NCBI RefSeq assembly: GCF_000429925.1
Contig: NZ_AUCU01000008.1
Coordinates: 1-64,000, forward strand
Direction of reading: 5' to 3'
From: Desulfatirhabdium butyrativorans DSM 18734
Lineage (GTDB): Bacteria > Desulfobacterota > Desulfobacteria > Desulfobacterales > Desulfatirhabdiaceae
Length of the DNA: 64,000 nucleotides
Part shown: piece by piece, positions 9,030 through 17,597 of the stretch
Position numbering within the stretch: the stretch's first letter is position 1
Layout: the number at the start of each line of letters is the position of its first letter
The notes under the pieces: model-generated
Told to the model about the DNA's origin: nothing
Database searches by the model: none
Seen by the model: the letters and a program-made list of their open reading frames with translations, nothing else
Program-made: the position numbers and the translations under genes

Positions 9030-10646
9030 CTACTGTTCAAGACGATCCCGGATCGTGATGGCGAAATCCGGGCAGATGTACAGGCACTTGAGGCATCCGA
9101 TGCACCGTTCCGGGTGGGAGACCATGGCAGGTCTGTAGCCGCCGGGGTTGAAGCGATCGGATCGCGTAAAGACCCCAAGACCGCAAACATCCCGGCAGTA
9201 GCCGCAATCTTTGCATGCCGCCTCGTTGATCGTCACCTCGAATTCGCGCAAATCACAGGACAGACATCTGCCGGCCTCCTGCATTGCAGCGGAAGGCTTC
9301 AGCGTTTTCTCGACAATATCGAAGTCGCCCACCATCCGCTTCTTGCGTGCTGCCAGCCTAACTTTCACCCGCAGCGTTCCACGAGGGGCAGCCTCAGGAA
9401 TCGTTTCTGTGCGGGGGATTTCCGATAGCCGGTCGATGCTTCCTGTAACGCCAAGGAAGCGATCGATGGATATGGCGGCTCTGCGTCCCTGACCGATGGC
9501 TTCGATGATGGAAGCAGGGCCTAGGACGGCGTCCCCTCCGGCGAAGATTCCTTTTTCCGATGTGGCGAGCGAGTCGTCGTCGACCGCAATGGTTCCGTTC
9601 CGATTTCGCTTGAGCCGATCCGTCGGGATGTCCGCCTGCTGGCCGATGGCCGAGATGACAGTCGATGCCTCCAGGACAAACGCACTGTTCTCGATGGGCA
9701 CAGGTCGTGGACGGCCGTCGATGTCTTTGTCGCCGAGCGCCATGCGAATGCATGTCACCGAACCGTTCCCGATGCGAACCGGTGCCGTCAGGAAGCGAAT
9801 GACCACGCCTTCTTCGAGTGCCTGGTCGATCTCCTCTTCGGCAGCAGGCATCTGGTCGCGGGTGCGTCTATAGAGGATGGTCGTTTCGGCGCCAAGCCTT
9901 CTTGCAACCCGAGCAGCGTCGATGGCCGTGTTGCCGCCCCCGACGACGAGCACCTTCGCTCCGATGGGGAATGTCTTTCCCGAATGGATCTCTTTCAGGA
10001 AGGTGAGGCCGTCGAGTACACAGGGGCTCTCCTCGCCCGGAATGCCCATCCTGAGGCTGCGCCAAGCCCCAGTGGCAACAAAGACGGCATTGTAACCCTT
10101 CTCCAGAAGGGACTCGGCAGTGTCTATCCGTGTATGGGTGCGGATTATAACGCCTGCCTGTTCGATCACCGCGATATCCCGGTCTACGATCTCGTTGGGC
10201 AGCCGGTAACCCGGTATGCCGTAGCGAAGCAGGCCGCCTGCTTCAGCAAGGGCCTCGAAAACCGTCACATCGTGGCCTTGCAGGAAGAGATACCAGGCAG
10301 CGGTGAGTCCGGCGGGACCCGAGCCGACAATGGCGACCTTTTTGTCTGTCGGGCTCAGTCGTACGGGTTTTGGCTGCCTCCGCCAGCCTTTCTCTGCAGC
10401 GATGCGCTTGAGCATGCGAATTGCCACGGGGCCTTCGAACTGGTTGCGCGAACACTTCGCTTCGCAGGGGTGCACACAGGCGTAACCGCAGACGAAGGGA
10501 AAAGGGATTTTTTCGCGAATGACGGCAAGGGCCTCCTCGAAGCGTCCTTTGCGGACGGCGCGGATATAGCGGGGCACGTCAATGCCGGCCGGGCAGGCCG
10601 CCTGGCACGGTGCGATTTTTGGATTGTTGGCGTTTGCAACGCACAC
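9030..10646 (-). CDS. PreT/GltD-like NAD(P) oxidoreductase with C-terminal ferredoxin domain
   Basis: 538 aa FAD protein that moves electrons between NAD(P)H and iron-sulfur partners. The N-terminal Fer4_20 domain has the cysteine set CQAACPAGIDVPRYI and CGYACVHPCEAKCSRNQFEG. Two dinucleotide folds follow (VAIVGSGPAGLTAAWYL for FAD, VLVVGGGNTAIDAARVA for NAD(P)), then the conserved GIFAGGDAVLGPA. The last about 65 residues add two 4Fe-4S motifs (CKDCGYCRDVC and CIGCLKCLYIC), not part of ordinary PreT. It is the last intact gene of a minus-strand cluster with a 2-oxoacid:ferredoxin oxidoreductase that lacks a ferredoxin subunit, and it precedes a PreA remnant. It may serve either. Confidence 0.85.
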   Translation of the reverse strand: MCVANANNPKIAPCQAACPAGIDVPRYIRAVRKGRFEEALAVIREKIPFPFVCGYACVHPCEAKCSRNQFEGPVAIRMLKRIAAEKGWRRQPKPVRLSPTDKKVAIVGSGPAGLTAAWYLFLQGHDVTVFEALAEAGGLLRYGIPGYRLPNEIVDRDIAVIEQAGVIIRTHTRIDTAESLLEKGYNAVFVATGAWRSLRMGIPGEESPCVLDGLTFLKEIHSGKTFPIGAKVLVVGGGNTAIDAARVARRLGAETTILYRRTRDQMPAAEEEIDQALEEGVVIRFLTAPVRIGNGSVTCIRMALGDKDIDGRPRPVPIENSAFVLEASTVISAIGQQADIPTDRLKRNRNGTIAVDDDSLATSEKGIFAGGDAVLGPASIIEAIGQGRRAAISIDRFLGVTGSIDRLSEIPRTETIPEAAPRGTLRVKVRLAARKKRMVGDFDIVEKTLKPSAAMQEAGRCLSCDLREFEVTINEAACKDCGYCRDVCGLGVFTRSDRFNPGGYRPAMVSHPERCIGCLKCLYICPDFAITIRDRLEQ

Positions 10647-10682
10647 CGCTCAACTCCTTTCTTGAACGGATCTGGTGACTTT

Positions 10683-10998
10683 TGATGGCCTCGCAAAAAG
10701 TCAGAGAGTCTCCTGCGAGCCGCCTGGGGGCGGGCACACCTTTTTCGCTGCATCGGAAAAACTCAGCCGCCCGATCTCGTAAGGGCCGGGCATGTAGCCA
10801 GACGCTCCAGGAGAGAGCATCTCATTGAAATGGCAAGCTTTTCAAACACAAGCCGAAGCGTAATGCATGCCCGGCCCAACGAGCTCCGGCGGCTTCAAAC
10901 AAGTTTCCGCTGCAGCATCAAAAGGCGTACCTGCCCCCAGGCTCAAGCCCGAAACTACCCGAAAATCGGGGGGAGATCGACTTTTTGCGAGGCCATCA
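10683..10998. repeat. 316-bp MITE-like inverted element
   Basis: The element is bounded by perfect 20-bp inverted ends: TGATGGCCTCGCAAAAAGTC at 10683-10702 and its reverse complement at 10979-10998. The arms stay similar to each other for over 100 bases toward the centre (both contain a GGGCCGGGCATG-type core and a CGGCTG/CGGCGGCTT block). No transposase is encoded. Related ends occur near 11079, 20857 and 32331. Confidence 0.8.
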
Positions 10999-11005
10999 CT
11001 TTTGA

Positions 11006-11097
11006 ATGAGCAGCATCAAAAGGCGTACCCGCCCCCATGCTCAGGCCCGGAAAGACCCCAAAATCGGGGGTACAGCGACTTTTTGCGAGTCCATCAA
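11006..11097. repeat. Tandem second copy of the MITE right arm
   Basis: About 92 bases closely repeat 10910-10998 (shared GCAGCATCAAAAGGCGTAC at the left and CGACTTTTTGCGAG at the right). It overlaps the 3' end of the KorC gene and supplies its last codons and stop. Confidence 0.8.
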
Positions 11098-11619
11098 GCC
11101 ATAACCCGTCGCCAATACCTTGAGATTCATCTCGGCGGCAGCGCCTTTGAAGCGCTTCCGGATCATCTGCTCCAGGGCTTCGATCTTCACGATCCCGGTC
11201 TTTCCAGCTACGGTTCCCAAGGCCAGAAGGTTGACGCTCATCTCGTTGCCCAAATCGCTTGCCATCTTCGTGAATGCAACGCCCATGAAGTTGGGGGCAG
11301 TTCGGGGTTGGGCCAGGGTGCTGTCGTAGAGGATCGGTACCCCCTTGCCGGCCCAGCTCTCGTACTTCTGTACGGCCTCTTCCGTCAATGTGAGGATGCA
11401 ATCGGGATGCTGCACTTGCTGAAAAAGGATCTCATCGGTATCGATGATGACTTCCGCCACCGAAAGGCCCCCCCGGCTTGCAATGCCGTAAGACTGTGTC
11501 TGGACCACATTCTTTCCCTCGAGGATCGCCGCTTCCGCGAGCAGGATACCCGCGAGGATCAAGCCCTGCCCACCCGTTCCCGCCAGAATCACCTCGACGT
11601 GCGTGTTTTCCGTTGTCAT
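11041..11619 (-). CDS. korC: 2-oxoacid:ferredoxin oxidoreductase gamma subunit (KorC-like)
   Basis: 192 aa gamma subunit of a ferredoxin-dependent 2-oxoacid oxidoreductase. It starts at ATG 11619 and has the family signature AGTGGQGLILAGILLAEA, then QTQSYGIASRGG and LALGTVAG. The last roughly 17 residues (from MDSQKVAVPPILG on) are encoded by a genomic repeat, not by family sequence, so the natural end was lost or extended by an insertion. It follows the beta subunit by 14 bases in the order A-B-C, typical of VorBAC/KorABC complexes. The 2-oxoacid used cannot be fixed from sequence. Confidence 0.85.
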   Translation of the reverse strand: MTTENTHVEVILAGTGGQGLILAGILLAEAAILEGKNVVQTQSYGIASRGGLSVAEVIIDTDEILFQQVQHPDCILTLTEEAVQKYESWAGKGVPILYDSTLAQPRTAPNFMGVAFTKMASDLGNEMSVNLLALGTVAGKTGIVKIEALEQMIRKRFKGAAAEMNLKVLATGYGLMDSQKVAVPPILGSFRA

Positions 11620-11633
11620 GCGCCGCCTTCCCT

Positions 11634-12452
11634 TCAGCCTTGCTGAGCCCTGGACCGGACGCTTTCGTATCGGGTATTGAAGTCCGGGAAATCTCTCGAT
11701 ACAAACGTGCCGATGGCCAAGCGCTCGCCGCGCTCGGACTCGGGCAGATTGCGGTAGGCATCGACCGCTACGGCCCGATCCCGCAACCAGTGAAGCATAT
11801 CGGGGATGCCCTTCATCTCGTTGCGACGGCCGAAGTGTGTGGGGCAGGGGCTGACCACTTCTACGACGGAAAAGCCCTTTTGGGTGAGGGCTTCTTTCAT
11901 GGTTTCCTTCATTTCCCATCCGTAATAGGGTATGCAGCGGGCCACGTAATTGGCTCCAGCCGTTTCGGCCAAGGCGCAGATATCGAAACCCCGCTCCGGA
12001 TTGCCGTAGATCGTGGTGCTCGTGTGGCACTCCTGCGGGGTTGTGCCCGACACTTGGCCGCCCGTCATGCCGAAATTGAAGTTGTTCAGGATGATGGCTG
12101 TGAGATCCATGTTGCGGCGGCAGGCATGGATGAAATGGTTCCCTCCGATGGTCACGCCGTCGCCGTCGCCCATGAGGACCACTACGTGGAGTTTCGGATT
12201 GTACGCCTTGATGCCTGTCGCGTAGGCAAGCGCGCGGCCGTGGGTGGTATGCAGGGCATTGGTGACCAGATAGTCATCCGCTTTGCCCGTACAGCCGATG
12301 CCTGTGACGACCACCGTGTCGGTTGCGGCGTAGTCGAGTTCCTCGAAAGCCCTCAGCAGAGCTCCGAGCATGATGCCGATGCCGCAGCCAGCGCACCACA
12401 TGTGCGGAAGGATCCCGCCCTTGAGATATTTCATTCCCGTTGCGTGTGCCAC
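11634..12452 (-). CDS. korB: 2-oxoacid:ferredoxin oxidoreductase beta subunit (KorB-like)
   Basis: 272 aa thiamine-diphosphate-binding subunit. The N-terminus has MWCAGCG, common in KorB proteins, and the cofactor motif runs from MGDGDGVTIGGNHFIHA to LNNFNFGMTGGQ. GTG 12452 was chosen because AGGA sits 7 bases upstream and the family starts with similar residues; a further ATG at 12476 is open but overlaps the alpha gene. Other ferredoxin oxidoreductases (Por, Vor) share the fold, so the substrate (2-oxoglutarate or a branched-chain or aryl oxoacid) is open. Confidence 0.88.
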   Translation of the reverse strand: MAHATGMKYLKGGILPHMWCAGCGIGIMLGALLRAFEELDYAATDTVVVTGIGCTGKADDYLVTNALHTTHGRALAYATGIKAYNPKLHVVVLMGDGDGVTIGGNHFIHACRRNMDLTAIILNNFNFGMTGGQVSGTTPQECHTSTTIYGNPERGFDICALAETAGANYVARCIPYYGWEMKETMKEALTQKGFSVVEVVSPCPTHFGRRNEMKGIPDMLHWLRDRAVAVDAYRNLPESERGERLAIGTFVSRDFPDFNTRYESVRSRAQQG

Positions 12453-12465
12453 ACCCGATTCCTTT

Positions 12466-13602
12466 CTATGCCGCATCGAAGATTTCTGCGAGGATGTCCT
12501 GGGGGTTGATGATCGTTCCGTTGTATCGGTTGACGCGCCGCAAATCCATATCGGGACCTACAGCCTTGAGGACCTCGTCTGCGATCTGCCCCGAGTAATT
12601 CATCTCCGGAACGACGATCCGTTTCGCGCGCTGTCCGAGTTCGGCCACTTCGCGGTCCGGAAAGGGCCAGACGGTTTGCAACTGCAGCACTCCCGCCTTG
12701 ACTCCCCGCTTGCGGGCCTCGATGGCTGCGGCACGCCCGGAACGGGTCGTCGCACCGATGGTTACCAACAGCACATCCATATCGTCCGTATCGAAGGTCT
12801 GGGTCAGCACGATCTCATCCCGATGACGGGCGATCTTCTCGTGGAGCTGCCGGATGCGCCAGGCGGCATTGTTCGGATCGTTGTTGCTGTATCCGTCGAG
12901 GCCATGCATGGAACTCGAGACGTGAAAAACGTATTCGCTGCCGTATGCGGCAAGCGGTGCAATCCCATCCTCATCGGCCTGGAAAGGTTTGTAGTCGGCA
13001 GGATGTCCTGTCGGGGTCTTGCGGTTCACCACCTCCAACGCGTCCGGGGCGGGAAGCTCGACATTTTCCCGCATGTGGCCCACAATTTCATCGGGCATCA
13101 GCACGACGGGCACCCGGTAGCGTTCGGCGAAGTTGAAGGCCGTCACGGTCAACGCGAAACATTCCTTCACGCTCGAAGGGCACAGTGCGATGAGCGTCTG
13201 ATCCCCGTGACGGCCCCAACGAACCTGCATGATATCCGATTGGGCCGGCCGAGTCGCAAGGCCCGTGCTGGGGCCGGCGCGCTGCACGTTCACAACGACG
13301 CAGGGCACCTCACCCATCACTGCAAGTCCCAGATTTTCCTGCATGAGGGAAAAGCCCGGTCCGCTTGTGGCCGTAAACGCCTTGGCCCCGGCCAGTGAGG
13401 CGCCGATGACCGCAGCGATGGATGCGATCTCGTCTTCCATCTGGATATACATACCGCCCAGCTTGGGCAGCTTCTGCGAACATACTTCTGCGATCTCGGA
13501 GGAGGGTGTAATCGGATAGCCGGCGTAGAACCTCGCCCCGGCATAGATGGCCCCTTCCGCGATAGCTTCATTGCCTTGCATCAGGCGAATTTCCTTGGAC
13601 AA
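12466..13602 (-). CDS. korA: 2-oxoacid:ferredoxin oxidoreductase alpha subunit (KorA-like)
   Basis: 378 aa subunit holding the pyrimidine-binding and domain II regions. It begins LSKEIRLMQGNEAIAEGA and has YAGYPITPSSEIAE, TATSGPGFSLMQEN and QRAGPSTGLATRPAQSD, all characteristic of KorA/VorB. TTG 13602 is preferred: it follows AAAGGAT at normal spacing and lies just after the stop of the adenine deaminase gene. No separate delta (ferredoxin) subunit is encoded next to it. Co-transcription with the deaminases suggests a link to nucleobase or amino-acid breakdown, which is inference. Confidence 0.88.
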   Translation of the reverse strand: MSKEIRLMQGNEAIAEGAIYAGARFYAGYPITPSSEIAEVCSQKLPKLGGMYIQMEDEIASIAAVIGASLAGAKAFTATSGPGFSLMQENLGLAVMGEVPCVVVNVQRAGPSTGLATRPAQSDIMQVRWGRHGDQTLIALCPSSVKECFALTVTAFNFAERYRVPVVLMPDEIVGHMRENVELPAPDALEVVNRKTPTGHPADYKPFQADEDGIAPLAAYGSEYVFHVSSSMHGLDGYSNNDPNNAAWRIRQLHEKIARHRDEIVLTQTFDTDDMDVLLVTIGATTRSGRAAAIEARKRGVKAGVLQLQTVWPFPDREVAELGQRAKRIVVPEMNYSGQIADEVLKAVGPDMDLRRVNRYNGTIINPQDILAEIFDAA

Positions 13603-13618
13603 GAGCGTATCCTTTCCG

Positions 13619-15370
13619 TTAACCGTATTGCAGCGGAACGATCTCGAAGCGGCCGACATCGACCAGGCCCATGTCCGTGAGTTTGAGCTCCGGAATGACA
13701 GGAAGAGCGAGAAAGGACAGGGTCATGAATGGATCGTTCAAGGGGCAGCCGAGGCTGCGAGAGGCCTGGACGAGGTGCGTCAGGCGTTCGGCGATTTCGC
13801 GCACGGGACGGGTGGACATGAGTCCTGCAATCGGAAGCGCCAGACGCTCGAGAATGCGGCCCTCGTTGACCACGACAATACCGCCGCCCATGTCCCGGAT
13901 GGCGGTGACGGCTGCTTGCATGTCGGTGTCGCTGGCTCCGACGACGATGACGTTGTGGGAATCGTGGGCCACACTGCTGGCGAGCGCGCCCGAGCGAAGC
14001 CCGAATCCCCGAACGAAGGCGACGGCCTTGGTGCCGGTGCGCCCATGCCGCTCGATGACGGCAAGTTTGAGAAGATCCCGGCGGACATCGGAGATGAGCA
14101 GACCCTCCTGTACACATGCGTCGTCGATACCCGCCCGGGTGACGATCTGATCGGGGACGATCTCGATGACCCGGATGTGGCTTCCGGCGGTTGCCTGCAC
14201 CCGGAAATCGAGCTGTTCGGCCTCGATGTGCATCGTAAACGGCGGCACATCGGGCTGCGCATACGACACCGTCGGCTCCAAAGTTCCTCCGGCAGCCACC
14301 CGCCTCCCCTTCCAGTACACTTCTTCGGGTGCGAAAGACTCGAGGTCCCGAAAAAACACCAAGTCCGCCTGACGTCCCGGAGCGATGGCCCCCACATGGT
14401 TCAACCCGAAATATGTCGCAGGCACGAGGGTTCCCATACGGATGGCCGTGATCGGAGAAACGCCCATGGAAACGGCCATCCGCAGCAGGACATCGATGCT
14501 GCCTTCCTGCACCAGGTCGTGCGGATTGCGATCGTCCGTACACCACATCATCCGATGCCAGGTGTCGGGGCCGACCAGCGGCATCAGGGTCCGGGCGTTC
14601 TTGGCTCCGGAGCCCTCCCGCACCAGAATGAACATCCCCTGTCGCAGCTTTTCCCGGGCTTCGGACAGGGAAACGCATTCATGGTCGCTTCGAATGCCTG
14701 CTGCGATATAGGCCGTCAAATCCGATCCCGACAGTCCGGGACTGTGTCCATCGATGGGTTTTCCGGCGGCTGTCGCAACGGCGATTTTCTGCAGCACTTC
14801 CGGATCCCGAAAGAGCACGCCCGGAAAATTCATCATTTCGGCAAGCGCTGGAATCCGGTCGTTGGAAATCCATTCGGCGATCTCGGCAGGGCCGATCACG
14901 GCCCCCGAGGTTTCCATCGAGGTGGCGGGCACGCAGGAGGAGAGGGTGAAGTGAATGTTGGCCGGAAGATCGGCCGACGTATCGAGCATGTAAGCGATCC
15001 CGGCCGTTCCCATGACGTTTGCGATTTCGTGGGGGTCGGCCACCACGGTCGTCGTCCCCCGGGGAAGAACGGCTGCAGCAAATTGAGCCGGACAGGTCAT
15101 GGAACTTTCGATGTGAACGTGAGCATCGATCAGCCCCGGTGCGGCGTACATTCCGTGCATGTCCTGCACTTCCCTTGCCGGAAGAGGACCGAAGCCGACG
15201 ATCCGCCCCCCGGATACGACGATGTCGCCGTCAAGAATTTCTCCGGAAAAGACGTTGATGATCCGGCAGTTTTCCAGCCGAAGGTCTGCGGGCGCATCTC
15301 CGCGGGCCATGGCGATGGTTTCAGAAAGCCTGTCAACGATGGCTTTCAGGGCCTTTTCTTCGAATGTCAT
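13619..15370 (-). CDS. ade: Adenine deaminase
   Basis: 583 aa enzyme of the Ade family, converting adenine to hypoxanthine and ammonia with a bimetal centre. The metal motif GLIDAHVHIESSMTCP is exact for the family, and GIRSDHECVSLSEA, later MWCTDDRNP and a long C-terminal domain ending near LPVIPELKLTDMG match its usual length. ATG 15370 follows a good AGGAGG site and overlaps the upstream deaminase gene by 38 bases. With the neighbouring MTA/SAH-type deaminase it forms a purine-handling pair at the head of the operon. Confidence 0.93.
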   Translation of the reverse strand: MTFEEKALKAIVDRLSETIAMARGDAPADLRLENCRIINVFSGEILDGDIVVSGGRIVGFGPLPAREVQDMHGMYAAPGLIDAHVHIESSMTCPAQFAAAVLPRGTTTVVADPHEIANVMGTAGIAYMLDTSADLPANIHFTLSSCVPATSMETSGAVIGPAEIAEWISNDRIPALAEMMNFPGVLFRDPEVLQKIAVATAAGKPIDGHSPGLSGSDLTAYIAAGIRSDHECVSLSEAREKLRQGMFILVREGSGAKNARTLMPLVGPDTWHRMMWCTDDRNPHDLVQEGSIDVLLRMAVSMGVSPITAIRMGTLVPATYFGLNHVGAIAPGRQADLVFFRDLESFAPEEVYWKGRRVAAGGTLEPTVSYAQPDVPPFTMHIEAEQLDFRVQATAGSHIRVIEIVPDQIVTRAGIDDACVQEGLLISDVRRDLLKLAVIERHGRTGTKAVAFVRGFGLRSGALASSVAHDSHNVIVVGASDTDMQAAVTAIRDMGGGIVVVNEGRILERLALPIAGLMSTRPVREIAERLTHLVQASRSLGCPLNDPFMTLSFLALPVIPELKLTDMGLVDVGRFEIVPLQYG

Positions 15371-16667
15371 CGGCGATCCTCCTCACTTCCGCTTGCACCC
15401 CTTCCAGGTCGAAGGCAATGCATTTCCCGTTTCGCACCAGCCAGTTGCCGTCCACCATCGTGTCCCGGACGTCGGCTCCCCGGGCTGCATAGACGATCTG
15501 ACTTTCCGGGTGATACAGCGGCGCCAGGTGGGGCCTTGCGGCATCCAGGATGACGAGATCGGCCTTCTTGCCGACTTCGAGGGAACCGATTTCCCGTTCG
15601 AGACCGATGGCCCTCGCGGCCTGGATGGTGGCCATTTCAATGACGGTTCGACTGTTCAGGACGGTCGGATCCTGGTTGGCGATTTTGTGCAGTTTTGCGG
15701 TGATGTCCATTTCCCGGAACATGTCGAGGGTGTTGTTGCTGGCGCTACCATCCGTACCGAGGGCGGTGGGAATGCCGAGCTCGATGTAGCGTTCGATCGG
15801 AGCGATTCCCGAAGCGAGCTTCATGGCGCTCTGGGCCGTATGAACGACGGATGCTCCCGACCTGTAGATCCGTTCGATATCATCCTCATCGACCCAGATG
15901 GCATGAACCAGCATGGTTTCCGGGTCCAACAGACCCAGTCGATCCAGGTATCCGATGGGTGTCGTCCCTTTCGTTTCCATCAAGTGGTCATATTCCCATT
16001 TGGTTTCCGCAGCATGAATCTGGAAGCGAACACCGGTTTCGCGGCACAGGGCCTTGGTTCGAAGAAGGGTTTCCTCGGAGCACGTATAGGGGGAATGGCA
16101 GAAGAGGGATGGCCGGATTTGCGAAGAAAGGTGTGTCCATTCCGATAGGAAAGATCGGGCCACCTCAATGTTCTGGGATGGATCGGGGACGCCGGGAGCC
16201 GGATAATCGATCACGCCCTGCCCCAAAACAGCCCGCATGCCGGAATCCCGAACGGCTCCGGCCACGTCGGATTCCAGGAAATACCCATCGCAGCAGGTGG
16301 TGGTGCCGGATAGGAGCATTTCGGCGCAGGAAAGCAGGGTGGCTGGCCGAACGGTTTCCGGGGTGATGAAGGCTGCCTCCGCCGGAAAGATGTGCTTTTC
16401 GAGCCATTCGATCAGGGGAAGATCGTCGGTAAGCCCGCGAAACAGGCTCATCGGCAAGTGGGTGTGAGCGTTGATCAAGCCCGGCAGAAGGATACAGCCT
16501 GCCGCATCGACCACTTTCCCTGCTGGCGGCCGATCTGCTGTTTGTGCCATCGATCCGAGAGCCGCTATTCTGTCGCCTGAAATGCCGATCCATCCATTTC
16601 GGATGATTTCGAATGAATGGTTGACCGTGATGATGATGCCATTGTCGATAAGAATATCGAAAGCCAT
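15333..16667 (-). CDS. mtaD: Amidohydrolase, MTA/SAH deaminase type
   Basis: 444 aa zinc amidohydrolase of the SsnA/MtaD/TrzN group, which deaminates 5'-methylthioadenosine, S-adenosylhomocysteine or related aminopurines. Metal ligands are visible in GLINAHTHLPMSLFRG, IHAAET, MLVHAIWVD and LGTDGSASNN. ATG 16667 follows GGAGGAAAATTC, and the family begins with a similar FDILIDNG segment; upstream in-frame codons to 16751 are not family-like. First gene of the minus-strand operon, overlapping adenine deaminase. Guanine or cytosine-type substrates are alternatives. Confidence 0.85.
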   Translation of the reverse strand: MAFDILIDNGIIITVNHSFEIIRNGWIGISGDRIAALGSMAQTADRPPAGKVVDAAGCILLPGLINAHTHLPMSLFRGLTDDLPLIEWLEKHIFPAEAAFITPETVRPATLLSCAEMLLSGTTTCCDGYFLESDVAGAVRDSGMRAVLGQGVIDYPAPGVPDPSQNIEVARSFLSEWTHLSSQIRPSLFCHSPYTCSEETLLRTKALCRETGVRFQIHAAETKWEYDHLMETKGTTPIGYLDRLGLLDPETMLVHAIWVDEDDIERIYRSGASVVHTAQSAMKLASGIAPIERYIELGIPTALGTDGSASNNTLDMFREMDITAKLHKIANQDPTVLNSRTVIEMATIQAARAIGLEREIGSLEVGKKADLVILDAARPHLAPLYHPESQIVYAARGADVRDTMVDGNWLVRNGKCIAFDLEGVQAEVRRIADDIRRKGPESHR

Positions 16668-16786
16668 GAATTTTCCTCCGGAAAATGTCGAAATCGCTGT
16701 ATCCGAATCCCGGTGCGGCCTTCCACATCGGCGTTTGGTGTTCCGATCCATGAGCCCTTTTGATCCATGAGATACATTCGTTTCTG

Positions 16787-16801
16787 TTTACAAGGTGTAA
16801 A
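16787..16801 (-). promoter_or_regulatory. Candidate operator TTTACA-AGG-TGTAAA
   Basis: A perfect 6+3+6 inverted repeat, TTTACAAGGTGTAAA, lies about 120 bases upstream of the first gene of the deaminase/Kor operon. It could bind a dimeric repressor. No regulator gene sits beside it. Confidence 0.35.
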
Positions 16802-16969
16802 AGAGAATGACAACATCAAAAACCGTTTCCATAGATACCGTCACGCCATCTACGATGCAACCCCTTGCATTCGTATCCTTTCATTTGTATGCCAACACTG
16901 GTATCTTCCTTGCAATATATGCTGCTTCGGTGATATGGCATGACATGCATCGAAACGGAGGGCGGGGAA

Positions 16970-17284
16970 ATGTCCGGAGAAGATCTGGAAAAGACGATGC
17001 TCGATTTCAATCGCGAAGAAACCTGGTGTGGGTATCTGGGCAACAAGGAGCTTCAGCCGATTCACCTGATTCGTCACCGCGAAGACAGGGTATGGTTCTT
17101 GTCGAATGATGGCTTCAGACTTCGTTCGATGGTCTGTATCCGGACGCAGGGCGTATACTGTCCTGCTCTCCAACGGAGGTGCAAGCGAACAATACCCTAT
17201 ACGATTGTAGGAATCGTGTCCCGCTGTCGCAGACTTCCCGATTTGGGCGCCTTTCTGATCGAAATTCATCGCATTGTAGGGTGA
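16970..17284 (+). CDS. Possible small hypothetical protein
   Basis: A 104-codon frame starts at ATG 16970 behind a purine-rich ribosome site (GGAGGGCGGGGAA). I do not recognise the protein; it has no signal peptide and no membrane segment. It could be a chance frame in the roughly 900-base gap between the deaminase operon and the CBS-domain gene. Confidence 0.3.
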   Translation: MSGEDLEKTMLDFNREETWCGYLGNKELQPIHLIRHREDRVWFLSNDGFRLRSMVCIRTQGVYCPALQRRCKRTIPYTIVGIVSRCRRLPDLGAFLIEIHRIVG

Positions 17285-17380
17285 AAGGCGGCATCGGGAA
17301 ATGAACCGCGCAACATGCGGGTTTTTCAATGGGATTGTCAATATTGTTGAGTTTGCAACACGTTGAAGAATATCCGATTC

Positions 17381-17480
17381 CGTCATTCCGGCGAAATCCC
17401 GCCCGCGGCGGGTGGAATCCAGAACGTTGGCCTACGCTGGACCTCGTAGGGGCGACCGACCGGTCGCCCCTACGGGTTGC
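17381..17480. repeat. REP-type repeat with GGGGCGACC palindrome
   Basis: Composite element: a GTCATTCCGGCGAAATCCCG end, a middle block with AGAACGTTGGCC, and a palindrome GTAGGGGCGACC..GGTCGCCCCTAC at 17446-17473. Close copies lie at 20924-21053 (opposite orientation) and 38160-38254. It can form a strong hairpin. Confidence 0.8.
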
Positions 17481-17597
17481 CGGCTGCCGACGTCGGCGCT
17501 CTGTGTCAGCGAGAGATCGATACATTTTGCAAGTTCATCAATATTCATCTGAATTGAAACGGTTTACCCAACGACCTTTATGATGAAAGGAGGCGCT

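Noticed and set aside
13547-15553. Very long plus-strand open frame (668 codons) opposite adenine deaminase
   Set aside because: The minus strand has exact Ade motifs and a ribosome site; the plus frame has no family motif.
17381-17580. Coding frames through the GGGGCGACC element (GDRPVAP peptides)
   Set aside because: Frames read through repeat DNA in several places; not genes.
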